From: Siphonodentalium dalli
Lineage: Eukaryota; Mollusca; Scaphopoda; Gadilida; Siphonodentaliidae
DNA length: 64,000 nt
NCBI GenBank assembly: GCA_032622095.1
Contig: CP136067.1
Coordinates: 61,328,893-61,392,892 of the forward strand
Direction: 5' to 3'
Part shown: piece after piece, positions 45,500-57,714 of the stretch
Layout of the letters: every line of letters begins with the position of its first letter
Numbering within the stretch: position 1 is the first letter of the stretch
Made by a program: the position numbers and the translations under genes
The notes under the pieces: generated by a model
Told to the model about the DNA's origin: nothing
What the model saw: the letters and a program-made list of their open reading frames with translations, nothing else
Databases searched by the model: none

Positions 45500-48300
45500 T
45501 TAGTCCGGGGGCTAATAGGGGTACCCTGCATCCCCCTGGGACTTAACTTTACCCCACTCATTGTGTTCCTTATTATGTCCTTCAATTTTTAAGCAATGTT
45601 AACAAGAAAAAAATGTGGCCGTATAGACTCCAGACAAGATGGCGTCCATGATGGCCGCCGTTTTTCAGACTAGGCCCTAAGTAAGTTTGATGCAAATTAT
45701 AGCGGGAAACTCTTGTTAAATGTATACAAATGTATACAAAAGACATAACTACACTTTTATAAGGCAAAATTGAAACTCCCCATCCAAGATGGCCACCAAA
45801 TGGCCGCCGGAAGTTGAAAATATGACGTTTTTTTTCACTCATATCTTATAGATCAGTTTATGCTGTTTGGAACTGGTTGAGAAATGTGACTTTATTTTGT
45901 ATTTGTATAATAATTGATCACTGGAGCAAGAAATGTGCAATTATTGGGTTCCTAGCTCATTCTGATCCCTCAAAAATTCGATTTTACAGAACGCGGTATA
46001 AAATTTCACCAAAAAATACCAATTGGGGATTCTAGTCATATATCAACAAGAAATGAACATAACTCTGTAATGTAAGTGAGGCATATCATTACCTATGAAT
46101 ATTCCAATCCATTGGAACCAAAGTTGTTACTTTGGCTCAAAATGGCGGCAAAAATATGGAAAATGTTAGATATTGATCCAGCGTGCCCTGCAATCGCTTC
46201 CAAGTTGTGGTTGGTGTATAAATTGGCTATTCTGCCTTCTATACATTGAATACTAACATGTCTGATGTACCATGGTTAAGTGTTACTATTGTCACCACTG
46301 ACATCAACAGAAATATTGGATTTTTCTCTCACAAACTTGACATAAATATCGGCAAAACATGACTTTTCAGGTTTGGACCATTTTTTCAAGTAAAACGTAA
46401 CTATGTTTGGTTGGAAAGGTGCTTATTGTGTTGGTCTATCTTACATGTGTCACAATACGGTGTTTATAGACCAAATTGCTCAAGATGGCTTCCAAAATGG
46501 CAACCAAATTTGGTAAAAAGTTCATTTTTACATATATCCAGAATATTAATCTCTGCGCTTTCCGAAAAGGTAGCAAATTGTGAGTCACTTAGTTATTATA
46601 CGTGTTAGATCATTAACTGACAACTACATGTTCTATTCTGGTTGTCAGAGTTCCGTATTGGAATTTTACCGAGAATCTCTTTTGTGATTATGGCCATATT
46701 ATTGAAAGGAAATGGGCGGAACTTTGAGACGGAACTGAGGTAAATCATAATGTGTGCATATTCTGGACGATTAGGATAAAAGTGATCAACTGGATACAGG
46801 GTGGATGCAGCCAGGGAGTTACTGCATGATCATAGTTAGGTGAATATGTCTACAGGGAGTTATTGTATGTCATGAATGATGTGCATAGGTATACAAGGAG
46901 TGACTATATGATTATGAGTGGGGTAAGATGTATAGGTATACAAGGAGTGATCATGGCCATGTGTGATGTGAATCGGTATGCATGGAGTGACTGTATGGTG
47001 TATGGTTGTGTGTACCCAGTACGGGTGTACCCGATGTGGCTGTTTGGTCATTGGTGTGGTGTATGGCTATTACGAGAGAAGCTACATGGTCATCTGTGGG
47101 TAGTTCATGTATAAATGGAGTGATTGTAAGATCGTGGCTGAGATGTACACGCGTACGGGTATAACCAAGTATGGCTGTTAGTAGAGGCTCTTATGTACTC
47201 CCGTGGGCACTTTGTGAAGAAATATAGCGACTATACCTTGCAATGACGTTGCTTGATATCTCAGGCACCAGAAAACAAATGTTAGACACCTTGGGGTCGC
47301 GACTGGGTGGATTTATGACATAATCAAGATGGCCGCCATACACAATTTCACAGTATGCACTGAGTCAGTTTGATTAATATCTACTTGTGAATTTATTATA
47401 GAAATTTAATTATCTCACCACAGACGTGAAACTAATACACCATACTTCCATTTGACAGAAAAAGTGGCCACCATAAACCAAGATGGCCGCCAAAATGGCG
47501 ACCGAAATTCGGAAAATTGATGATTTTTCACACTTTCCTCTTGAATCATTAACCGATGTTTGAAATTTGTAACGAATAAAGACCTAAGTTTAAATAAATT
47601 CTAGTATCCAACCATTTCTACAACATAATATGTCATATTTCGGATCTCATTCCTGTCAGCTATCTTTAAAATGTGAATTAAAAAACGTGCTATGAAAGTT
47701 AACCAAAATTCAATTATGATTCTAGCCAAGAGTTGAACAGAAAATAACTGAATTTGATGAAGATAATGTAAAAATGTTTTAAATATGTAAATTGCCATAT
47801 AGTTTTACTGAAAATAGTGCATTTTCGTTTAATATGGCGTCCAAGATGGCTGCCAAAATGGAGAAATCACCAAAATCTGTCCAATTTTTATTGATATCAC
47901 TCATGTGTTGGGGAAAAGTAAATATATGTGAATATGTGCTACTTTTTCGCGGAAATCCATGGACTTATGGAATAATTTGTAAATTTAGTTTACCATATAG
48001 CTGCTTATACCCGAGAATTCAACAGAATTATACCACGAAAATTAAGTCAAATCATCTTCATGGCAGCCACACAAAATTGCAGAATGGGCACTAAGCGAGG
48101 AAGAAAATTTAACACAGAAAATGAAAATATTTCTACGGCAATGATAAAATTGCGCCAAGCTTCCTTTTGAAAGAACAAGAATGTTAAAAAACCAAGATGG
48201 CTGTCAAAATGGCGACCGAAATATAGAAATGTGTTGAATTGTTACACATGCCCCTTACATCATTTTCGGTTATTTGTAAACTGTGGCGAGTAGGACTTGT
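45500..48300 (+). repeat. Left arm of a giant diverged palindrome
   Basis: Contains, in order, segments that recur as reverse complements in reverse order to the right. 45,500-45,680 matches 63,490-63,690; 45,900-46,140 matches 63,180-63,420; 46,130-46,780 matches 60,750-61,390; the ~62-bp satellite at 46,800-47,175 matches 52,680-53,297 and 58,860-60,740; 47,200-47,340 matches 52,500-52,640; 47,480-47,720 matches 52,140-52,350; 48,100-48,220 matches 51,600-51,740. Many copies of an AAGATGGCNGCC motif occur. No protein-coding sequence. Confidence 0.8.
46800..47175 (+). repeat. ~62-bp minisatellite, left copy
   Basis: Diverged units with GTATACAAGGAGTGA followed by YRTGRTCATGNNTGRTGTG. The reverse-complement form (GTCACTCCNTGTATAC followed by ATTCACC) occurs at 52,680-53,297, 58,860-59,270 and 60,190-60,740. 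Confidence 0.75.
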
Positions 48301-51300
48301 CTTTCTTTTTATCAGTTATGACACAAAGTACTTTGGAAAACACATTATGCTGTAATGTGTGTCTAATTGTTGTCCATAATGCGCTATGTAATTTCACAAA
48401 TAAACTTGTTTCTCGAGGTTCTAGATACACATTGGACAGAAATATGCATAATAAAATAAACAAAAGCGTACACATTTTTAAATATCGTTAGTGTCATTCA
48501 ATTACACTCGACATGAAATTGCGGAATATAATTTAACCGATCCTGCCCGTTTCCTGTGAAGGAAATCAAACCGGATATATGCTGACTGTATCATTATAAG
48601 AGCATAACGAGTACTTGAACGCAAAAGAATCCCTGCAGTCATAATACAGACATAAATCCAACTTTATGGCTATATTATTTCGTTTGGACACCTTGACTTC
48701 ATCGAAGTCGAAGTTGCATTGCTATCATACTGCCACCGGGAAATATAATTGCTCAACTTAGAAATACACAGGCATTACATGTTAGTGCAAACACTATTTC
48801 GTATCTAATTATGAAACAGTTGTGTCTAATAAGATACAATAAGGGGAGATTGCATTGTTCAGTTTCTTGTTTTTGGCATATCTGTGTTTCATCACCCGAA
48901 ATTCGTTTGAATAGTTGAGACATTGTCACACTTCTCAAGACGTGAATCAGCACATGTACACTCTTGTTACTTCGTCCAATAGATGGTCACCTTGGTGGTA
49001 GTATATCTACAACCAACTCACCCCAGCAACTACAGTTGAATTACAAACTCATCTCGCAAGCTAACAGAGCGTACCACAAAACTCTCCGACGGCATATCAG
49101 AGACTCCATATATAATGTTTGCTTCGGTTGTGGAATGGAGAGTCCATAATACAGATTTAATAAATAAATTTCAATACGGTCGCTGACCTCATAGCAGATA
49201 CATTGCATATTCACTTCGAAGTAGTCTAACAGAACTGAGCACATAACCGAGTTAATGATTGTCAGTTTATTTTAGAATATGTCAAAACATCAGTATCGGG
49301 CAAAAATTGCCTAAGATTTGTCATTCTCCATGACGAGTCCAGCAAGTGACAATAACGGCTCCTCAACTTCTTCCTGGTTGTCAACGAAGAAATATCGTGA
49401 AACCAAAATGCCTTGCCTAGTGCCTGGATATTTAGTGATGAAATACCTCATCGAAACACCGGAAGCTCATCTTTGGTCCATGCCATATGATGGTGCATCG
49501 AAGTTATGAAAACAGTGACGGGTCATCATGATCATTTAATGGAACGTTTATTAAGATTTCTTACAAAACGTCCACATGGGGACATTCATTAGCATTATAC
49601 ATCAACTGTTAGTTCACAGAAAGTAAAGATCTTCGAATCACAGAAACCCCGCAATCTCGAACGAAATCCTTTAATTGTTTCCATCGAACAAATGTAGTTT
49701 ATAGAATTTGCTGGCAAACCGTACAACCATAATAGTCGGATCCACAAGTAGGCACATTACAAGTTTGGAATATAGATACTGCGCAAAAGTTGGAAGTAAT
49801 AGATAACAATGTTATGCTTGAATTGAGAGAAGACTGTGGATTGTTAGCTATTTGAAGAGTCCATAACTGAAATTGACTATTGCCCAGGAAGGTATAAGAT
49901 TTCAACGTTTAACGACCTGAGTTTTCTGCAGACCTGATTTCATTGTAGTGGGATATCAAATGTTCCTGCATAAAACAACTGGAAAGAATACTACAAACTT
50001 TCCACCCAATAATAATACATGTACCTCAACATGTTGGTGAGTTGAATTGCATCTACAGCCAAGTCGAACTGTGCATTGGTGTGAGAAATTATCAATTTTA
50101 TCTGGAACATTGCCGATAGCCGATACAATTACAGAAATGCAGGCATTTAAAGAAAATTTGGTGTGAATATGTTTCTTCTTGTATGATATTTTGATGAGAC
50201 CGCATAACGCAAGCATGAAAAAACTTCGATGACATGGGTGTATCTAATATAAACTTGATGAGTGCATACGTTCTGCACAGGAAGATGGGGATCATACACG
50301 GAACGAATTTGCAGTATATGCGATGTCCAGAAAACTATATCTGTGGAACTCAAATACACATGTATGCCAATTGAACTCATTATATGAGGCTATCTTTCTA
50401 TCCTAGCTCGATCAAAATCAGTCACGCTTTCGCAAATCTTGGGTGTGGTGTCAGTGAGTTGACCTATGAGCTGTCCAGAGCTCCACAGCAGTTTCTGTTT
50501 TGGTACGAACCTGAACATAATTTATCTCTAGTCGCTATAGATCGCATGTAATAAGCAGAGGTCTGGTAGAAATCCGCCAATGCGATTCTTCTTCACAGAA
50601 GACACATATAGCTCACATCTGAACGCTCTCGTTTGGTGGTCTGCGACAAAGCAATTACTGTCATATAATCCCCTGATGCACACACAATTTGATCTAGATG
50701 TTATTCAAGGACGAGCAATTCTAAATTTTCTCAGTTTCACAAAAGTATACCCTGCGTTTTCGTACATGTATATTAATAAGAACGAATCACACAAATATTA
50801 GCTCCTATTCTTATATTTGGACTTAGTATACACTAATTATTACGCTTGTTAACATGGAAGATGTCTGTAATGTCAACGCATTATATGCCGCTACTGTTTT
50901 AGGTACTGCATTGTGTGATGTACATTTAATTAATTTCCGTGAGCAGCTGAATTTTAATAGAATTGACTTAGTATGATGGCATTACATGAGCAATACAGGA
51001 ATCAAGTGAAAACTTCTTATCCAAACCCAATAAGGGGGGCGATATCAAGGGGAAGTAATTAAAGTATTGCTGAATACCGACAGCCTTATTGCCGGGGAAG
51101 GGATTTTTCTCCAGTCGAGTCACCCAATCAGGACATATCCGATGTACATGTAATGATGGATGTAATCAGAATATATTCAGATTTGGATATTTTCAAATAG
51201 GTCAACATCAGACGAATTTATCTACTTTTCATGGTTTCTGTTTCCATTCTCATGAAATCTCGGATATAAGCAGCTACTGTTCGCAAAATATTCATATTGT

Positions 51301-51419
51301 ATCAGATTGTATCAGCATTCCTGGCACTTTTGTCAACATCGGAACAAATGTGTTTACTGAAACTGAAACTGAAACCCAACTTAGGAGCATTATCAATGAA
51401 AACTAGCAAATTTGGATGA
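48301..51419. other. Centre of the giant palindrome, no gene recognised
   Basis: AT-rich. Short open frames on both strands (longest below 110 codons) without domains or splice context. If the palindrome derives from a transposon, any coding region would have been here, but I cannot recognise one. Confidence 0.45.
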
Positions 51420-53288
51420 TTTCTCCATTTTGGTAACCATCTGAGTCACCATCCTGAATTTATATTCATATGGATAATAATATGTTAATCTAACATATCA
51501 TGGTTGTCGAATGATTAGATAGTATAATTTATTCAAAATAAGGTTGCTATTAACCACCGATTTCAAACCGCTGTGAATAATTTTAGAGGCGAGTGTGAAA
51601 AATCATCAATTATTAGAATTTCGGTCGCCGTTTTGGGAGCCATCTTGTATTTTGATGTCCAAATTGCACCCGCAAGAGGAAGTGTGGTCCAATAGTATTA
51701 TTGGTCGCGAAACATAGTCATTTCACTATCTAAATTTTCCTCCCACACTCAATGCCAACTCTGAAATTGTTCATTGTTGACATTTTGATGATTTCATCTC
51801 ATTTTCGTCTTTTCATTCTCTCGAATTGTTGAGTATAAACAGCCATTGTTCACAAACTATTCATATTGTTTCATATCTCCATGTTATTACGCCAACACGG
51901 AGCAAATATATTCACCTATATTCACTAAGTCGCACATTAGGAGTGATATCAAAGAAAATTTGACCAATTTTAGTGATTTATCAATTTTGGCAACCATTTT
52001 GGTCGCCATCTTGAATACAGATGCACTATTTTGGTTGTAATTATATGGCAAGCTATATGTTTAAACCTGTTGCAACTATTTGTCATCAAATTCAGCGATT
52101 TTCTGGCTAACACCTGGCTCGAATTACAAAATCGATATTTGGTAAAATTTCATAGCATATTTATGAATTAACATTTTGACGACATTTTGTAGGAATAAGA
52201 CCTAATGACATATTATCATGTTCAAATGGTTAGGTATTCAGACGTATTTAAAATTAAGTTGCTATTAGCTACCGATTTCAAATAACCGTAAATGTTTTAG
52301 GAGACATGTGTGAAAATTCATCATTTCCTCGAACTTCGGTCGCCATTTTGGCGGCCATCTTGGTTAAATGTGGTCAATTTTTCTGTCAAAGTGAAGCTTG
52401 TTATCATAGTATCACAACAGTAGAGAAATATTATATTTCCTACCATAAATTAATACTAGCTATTAATCAAACTGATTCAGTGCCTACTCTGAAATTTTGG
52501 ATGGCGGCCATCTTGATGACGTCATAAATCCACCCAGTCGCGACCCCCAGGTGTCTAACATTTGTTTTCTGGTGCCCGAGATATCAAGCAACATCATGAT
52601 CATAGTGGCTATATTTCTTCACAAAATGCACACGGGAGCCAAAACATGGACACAAGAGCCTCTACTATGTATGGTCATGGGTCAGGTGTACATGTATACA
52701 GTGGGTGACTATATTGTCAGTTGTGTGATGTGTATTCACATATGGAGTGACTTTGAGGAAATGGGTGGGTTGTACACGAGAATGTGAAATCTTGGGTGTC
52801 TGTCGCTTTCCACAAGAACTCAAGGATATGTTAATCAATAGAGAGGTAATATCAGAGAAATCTCCGTCATGATGGTGTTTATGTACAATGGAGGAAAGCG
52901 ATAGCCACCCATTACCAAACAGTCACTCCATATATACATAAACACCACACAAATGAGAATATAGTCACCCACTCAATACACGTACACATGACCCATGACC
53001 ATACGGTCATACTTGATTATACCCGTACACACCACAAATGGACATACGGCCATCAGTCACATGTCAATGCAGGCACACCGGGTATACTGCTACACATGAC
53101 CAGTAACCATAGAGTCACTCCCTGTATACATATTCACCACATTCATGATCATAAGTCAATCCTTGTAAATCCATTCGCCTCACCATTGGCCATGCGGTCA
53201 CCTCTTGTTTACCTATGCTTCACACCCATGGAAATATAGACATTCAAGATATACATAAACACCACAACAATGACCATAGAGTCACTCC

Positions 53289-53297
<9 letters not shown>
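51420..53297 (-). repeat. Right arm of the giant palindrome, inner part
   Basis: Reverse complement of 46.8-48.3 kb at moderate similarity, including the GGTGTCTAACATTTGTTTTC and CCCGAGATATCAAGCAAC landmarks, and ending in an expanded ~62-bp minisatellite (52,680-53,290). It is cut at the TA microsatellite at 53,291-53,327 by a Penelope-like element and further insertions; the arm resumes at 58,860. Confidence 0.8.
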
Positions 53298-53330
<33 letters not shown>

Positions 53331-53426
53331 TTGATATCTTTAGCCGTATGGGTCTGGTCTAATAGGAAGTTCTTATCAATATGATAACACCAATTAAAGA
53401 CCCATCAAATCTTTAATGTCGTACTA

Positions 53427-53453
53427 GCTTTCGGCTATACAGCCTTCGCCGGG
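53427..53453 (-). ncRNA. Hammerhead-ribozyme-like core of the PLE tail (decayed or coincidental)
   Basis: On the minus strand CCGGCGA is followed by AGGCT-GTAT-AGCC and then GAAAGC. This matches the order 'CUGANGA, stem II hairpin, GAAA' of hammerhead ribozymes reported in PLE terminal repeats, with two changes in the first box. I could not trace stems I and III or the cleavage triplet with confidence, so activity is not claimed. Confidence 0.4.
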
Positions 53454-54081
53454 TACACATGAATGAACACTCATTTGAAAATACACATTGATATACAAAC
53501 AAACTTGTTTATCGCGTAACTATGACGTTAACGAACCTGACAAAATTTGGCGCCAAATGAAAAATGGCGGGAAAACTTACAGGTGAAAGACGCGCCAAAC
53601 ATAGAAGCTACATGTGTAGCGTTGTGAAGAAAAGTCAATGCTTGGGTATATGGGAATTCATGTAGCTTAGAAGCAGTCCATACATACACAGAACGACACG
53701 ATGTGTAAATGGGTTTGTCGATACGGCACGAGTGCTGTCGCGTCAGGATAGAACGAGAGGCGCTCGTGTCGTTCTGTGTTTATTACACGCTTCGCGTCCT
53801 AGAATCCGTGCATTAAAAATACAGGATTAGAAGGTTTATTTAGGCTCATACAGGGCGTGTTTGTCATGTGTGATGATTCTTTTATTTAAATAGTTCGTTT
53901 CGTGGTTGAGGCGAACGTCATGTACGTCATTTTACGCCAACGAGATGCGTATGGAACGTACGTTGCATACGGATTTGTGAATATGGAACGGCAATAACAC
54001 TGTACTTCTAGGAACAAGCGTGTACTAAAATGTATAAGCATATTTTAGATAATGAGAGTTGGACCAAGGAGAAATTGTAAA

Positions 54082-54780
54082 TTATGACCAACTTGCCATG
54101 AAACCACGGTCCTTATTAATGCCACGATAAAAACTTCCAAACAGTTCTATATGTTGTAATTCGGCCACACGTCTCTCTTTCATGTCCGAAAGTCCACCTC
54201 TTAATACTTTGATGCGGATGTCATCGGGTGTGTGGTGTGGTTGACAGAAATGTTCTGCTATGGGTAGGTTCAAGTCCCTGTTGTTGATGTTCTGCCTATG
54301 CCCCGTCACTCGTTTGCAGAGAGGTTGCCCTGTTTCACCAATGTAATGCATTTCTGGACAATTTGCGCACGTAATGATATACACAACACCACTTGAGACA
54401 CATGAGAACTGGCCCACATCCTGGAACACGCTCCCATTGCGCATAAGAACATCGGCCTTGTTAATTAACACACACATCCCACATCTCGGCCTGTTACATG
54501 GAAATGTACCATTGTGTGACTGTCCACCAGAAGATGGTAGCTTACTTGTTACTAATTTCCGCTTCAAGTTGGGTGGTTGCCTCATGACGACAACCGGTCT
54601 TTCGTTAAACACGTTCCTGAGATGAAGGTCGCTCGTAATAATGCCATTCAGAGATGTAGTGATTGTGCGTAATTTTTCTAGCTGAGAGTGGTAGTTTACC
54701 ACAAGGGGAACTCGATCTGATGATGTTTTGTCCCGATATTGAAGGAGCATCTCCTGTCCAAACATTTCGCTTTTCCCAAT
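54082..54780 (-). pseudogene. PLE endonuclease domain (GIY-YIG)
   Basis: C-terminal part of the PLE polyprotein. After a linker containing a Cys-rich C-x4-C-x2-C motif (C-N-R-P-R-C-G-M-C) comes a GIY-YIG nuclease: V-V-Y-I-I-T-C (first motif), Y-I-G-E-T-G about 14 residues on, then a conserved Arg in L-C-K-R-V and G-H-R, and a Glu-His in I-A-E-H-F. In PLEs this nuclease nicks the target for primed reverse transcription. The frame ends at a TGA after W-S. It is out of frame with the RT by one indel near 54,765, where the shared residues around K-A-K-C overlap. Confidence 0.85.
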
Positions 54781-56125
54781 TGTTTATTAATCGAACGTCT
54801 GTCGTATCCCAAATTCGAGAATTGTGAGCGTAGTTCACTGAACTGTTCGTCTCTTACTTTTTCCTGAGAATTGATGCGTTGGTAACGAATGCCTTGACTG
54901 TAGATAATGGCTTGTTTCGTGTGGTCGGGATGAAAACTAATGGGGTTTAGATATGAAAATCTGTCCGTAGGTTTTCTGAATACTTTTGTGAATAACTGAT
55001 CGGCATTGTTTTCGACTGTAACATCGAGAAAGCTGATATCGGTGTGAGAAAATTCCATTTTGAACTGGATTGAAGGATTGCACCGATTGAATGCTCGATG
55101 AAATATTTCCAATTCAGCGACTCCGTGTTCCCATATCATGAATATGTCGTCGATAAACCTGAGATAAATTCGCGGTTTGAGAGTCTGTGTAGCTAAGAAC
55201 TTTTCCTCCAACTCTGTCATGAATATATTGGCATATTGAGGCGCCATTGGTGTCCCCATTGCAGTACCTTTAATTTGTCTGTAAAACTTATTCTCGAACA
55301 CGAAATAGTTATGTTTAAAGGTACGGTTGGCCTTGGCGGTGGGTATCCTGTGAAAATATTACACCCGTCAAAAACCGCCACAAACAGAAAGAACATCAAA
55401 ATGTAGACAGACTTTGTCCGTATACAAATAAGAAATATCGCATAAACAGTATGTTATTGTCATCTGTTTGACCATTGTTATGTAAACAAAAACATAAAAA
55501 GTTACTTTTCTGGTGTTTGTTTATGTTATGATGGTAAACATAAAGAGCGTTCTTTGTTGGTGAATTCCTGATATGGAACTAATAAAGAGCGTTTATGCCA
55601 TTTGTGTGTGATTATCCAGTAGCATTGTGCTGTCTTCTGTAACACAACCAGGCTCTTGCTTAGGTAAAATATAGTAGGTCTTTGTGATAACATGCTGTTT
55701 ACGCGATGGTCATGGTATATATGAACGAAACTGTATGCGTTTTAATGTTTTTCTGTTTACGGTGATTGGAACAAATATGAATATTTTCGACAACTAAGGC
55801 CTCACGTGCCTTTAAGAATATATTCAATTAACTTCATAACCGAATCTTTAGTTACTCCGTCTGATTCAGTCTCATCGTCGTGAAATCTCTGTCGAACTGC
55901 CGCTATACCATCTGTGTGTTCAATTTGAGAATATAGGGACACCGCATCCATGGTGACTAACAGGGTATCCGAACTTGTTGTTCCAACGGCCTTTAATTTC
56001 CTGATAAAATCGGTAGTATCCTGTATGAAGCTATCTGACGCGCGAACTGTCGGTTTGAGTGTAGCATCGACATAACTCACAACGCTACACATGTAGTCCA
56101 GTGCATTTATGAGAAAATAGGGCTG
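54696..56125 (-). pseudogene. PLE reverse transcriptase, split by a TTAA MITE
   Basis: The N-terminal part (55,812-56,125) has T-L-L-V-T-M-D-A-V-S-L-Y-S, with the first catalytic Asp of motif A, and ends in E-Y-I-L-K. The C-terminal part (54,696-55,318) resumes with N-Y-F-V-F-E-N, then K-G-T-A-M-G-T-P-M-A-P (motif B) and F-I-D-D (motif C, catalytic Asp pair near 55,150), then thumb sequence. The order and motif spellings are those of PLE/telomerase-like RTs. The upstream N-terminal region of the element is missing. Confidence 0.85.
55319..55811. mobile_element. TTAA-flanked MITE inside the PLE RT
   Basis: 493 bp bordered by TTAA at 55315-55318 and 55812-55815. Imperfect inverted ends (AGGTACGGTTGGCCTT against AGGCACGTGAGGCCTT). 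Removing it rejoins the RT frame between I-L-K and H-N-Y. TTAA duplication is the signature of piggyBac- and Kolobok-type mobilisers; which one is not resolved. No coding capacity. Confidence 0.8.
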
Positions 56126-56581
56126 AACCTCAAAATAATTGCAACACAAAAGTTTTTGTTTTATTTTGGTTGGGAGCATCATAGAGTATACTCAGCTAAA
56201 AATCAACAAAAATCTGAACATGCGAAATGGCCTTTTTGAGGCAAAAAGTGGCGAAAATTATGAAAAATTGGTGAAAAATGGAGATTAACATTTTTTGTTA
56301 ATAACTCTTGATGTAAACATACAATTGTTATATTTTCACAATGATAAACTGTGGTACAGTTGTATCCATGAATTTTTATCATTTTATTCTATAAATATTG
56401 ATTAAATTTTCGAAATTTGGGTCAAAAAGTTGAAAAATTTGCCAAAATTCAGTGAAAACTGGAAGTCTACAATAACTCTTGATGCAGTTGTAAAATTGTC
56501 ATAACTGGGCTTGGAACTATTGTTATATAGTTATATCCACAATTGTGGGTTTTTTTTCATGTTGTTACTACAAGCACATAA
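56126..56581. other. No gene; repeat flank
   Basis: AT-rich, with repeated TGGTGAAAAATGG/GTGAAAACTGG phrases and CAATAACTCTTGATG twice. The edge at 56,098-56,160 resembles 57,064-57,125 in direct orientation (TGCATTTATGAGAA then AACCTCAA then AATTGCAA), suggesting two partial copies of the same repeat. Confidence 0.4.
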
Positions 56582-57091
56582 TCAAACTATTTCAACACCT
56601 TGGCATTCCCCACAAGACATAGAACACATAATTCCATGTTTTCGGCATGTGCACCTATTACTTTTGCAGTCCGTTTTACATTTACAACGAATGATGTTCA
56701 GTAGTTCTTTTGGAGCTGGTGGTTCCTCACATTTGATAGGATTAAGCCGCCCATCCTTAACCTGCCATCCCCAATCAGTTGGTTCCAAATTAAGCCCCTT
56801 CCAACACTGCACCTGGTGATAGTGTATGTAAATGAAATCCTTTTCTACCTAAAGTCTGATACAGCAGGTTACATCACCTCTGGTCGGCGCTTTGGCAACA
56901 GTGATAAGCCTCTGAAACAAGAGTTGTGGGTCGATGTGTACAACGTCGTTGTCGATCTTGAGAGACGGAGCACTCATTATTATTGCTTGGGATGTTCGCT
57001 TGAATACATAACTCATAGCATCTTTCCCTCCCATGTTCATAAGGATCTTCGTGCCTATTAGTTCAGTGCATTTATGAGAATAAAGTGCCAA
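56582..57091 (-). pseudogene. Fragment of a repeat-encoded cysteine-rich (CXC-like) protein
   Basis: Two minus-strand pieces in different frames. The upstream piece (56,849-57,091) contains C-T-E-L-I-G-T-K, a V-H-I-D-P-Q-L-L-F-Q-R-L motif and then loses frame. The downstream piece (56,582-56,812) has Q-C-W-K-G-L-N-L-E-P-T-D-W-G-W, P-P-A-P-K-E-L-L, then a dense Cys array C-K-C-K-x2-C-x4-C-x-C-R-K-H-G-x2-C-x3-C-G-E-C ending the protein. I know this order of motifs from uncharacterised, multicopy invertebrate proteins, whose central few hundred residues are missing here, so this is an internally deleted relic. Function unknown; the Cys array resembles metal-binding CXC/Tesmin-type domains. Confidence 0.6.
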
Positions 57092-57714
57092 ACCTCAATC
57101 CAATTGCAAGACAATGTTTCTTAGCAGGAATAAGTCTATTAACCAATTATAAACAACATACTAAAAATCTAAAAGGATCAAGAAAGGTGAAATTGATAAA
57201 TTTTGTGAAATAAATTTAGTAAAATTTGGTAAAATAACCATTTTATAGCTTTTCAAGGATGTTTATAAAAAACTTCATTTCACATGTCCTTCCATTTATA
57301 TATCCATTTTGTTGACTACACAATCCTGATTACAGAACAGAAAATATTTTCCAGATACGTTGAGAATTTTTCGAGTTATGTGCCTCCAAAATTGGGAGTT
57401 TGTCTAATTTCGGAGCCTCAATTTCTGAAGAATTAGCTAAAATCCATATTTTAGGGTCTAGTATTTTAAAAACTAGAGAACAATGAAGGGATATCTTAAT
57501 GTTCTATTAGTTGCCTCACTATATTGGGCACACAAAATGATTTCGTTATGCATCTATGATCGAGAAGACAAAAATATTCTTAAACAAAATGTGTGTTCCA
57601 TTGAATGGACTTAGCCAAATTTGCCTTGTGACACAGAACTGGTGTGATTAAATACCATATTTGAGGTCATACAACTCAATAAATTGATATCCACATGCCC
57701 TGTATTTGTCACAA
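57092..57714. other. No gene seen
   Basis: AT-rich sequence with short repeated phrases and no supported open frame. Confidence 0.4.

Larger units (their letters stand above)
53328..56125 (-). mobile_element. Penelope-like element (PLE), 5'-truncated, disabled
   Basis: Minus-strand element with a reverse transcriptase followed by a GIY-YIG endonuclease, the diagnostic PLE pairing. The start is lost at about 56,100-56,125, where similarity switches to an unrelated repeat. The RT is interrupted by a 493-bp TTAA-flanked MITE, and an RT-to-endonuclease frameshift lies near 54,765. Downstream it runs through about 750 bp of non-coding tail with a hammerhead-like core (53,427-53,453) to a TA microsatellite. 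A 15-bp inverted repeat (CACAGAACGACACGA, about 53,687-53,702 and 53,766-53,780) lies in this tail. Confidence 0.85.

Noticed and set aside
46860-47114. Minisatellite frames with repeated M-x-x-G-V-R-C-I-G-I-Q-G-V pattern
   Set aside because: The periodicity equals the ~62-bp satellite, and both strands are open.
51089-51406. 105-codon open frame ending in a T-E-T-E-T-E run
   Set aside because: It lies at the inner edge of the palindrome arm with no domain, splice context or conserved copy in the left arm.
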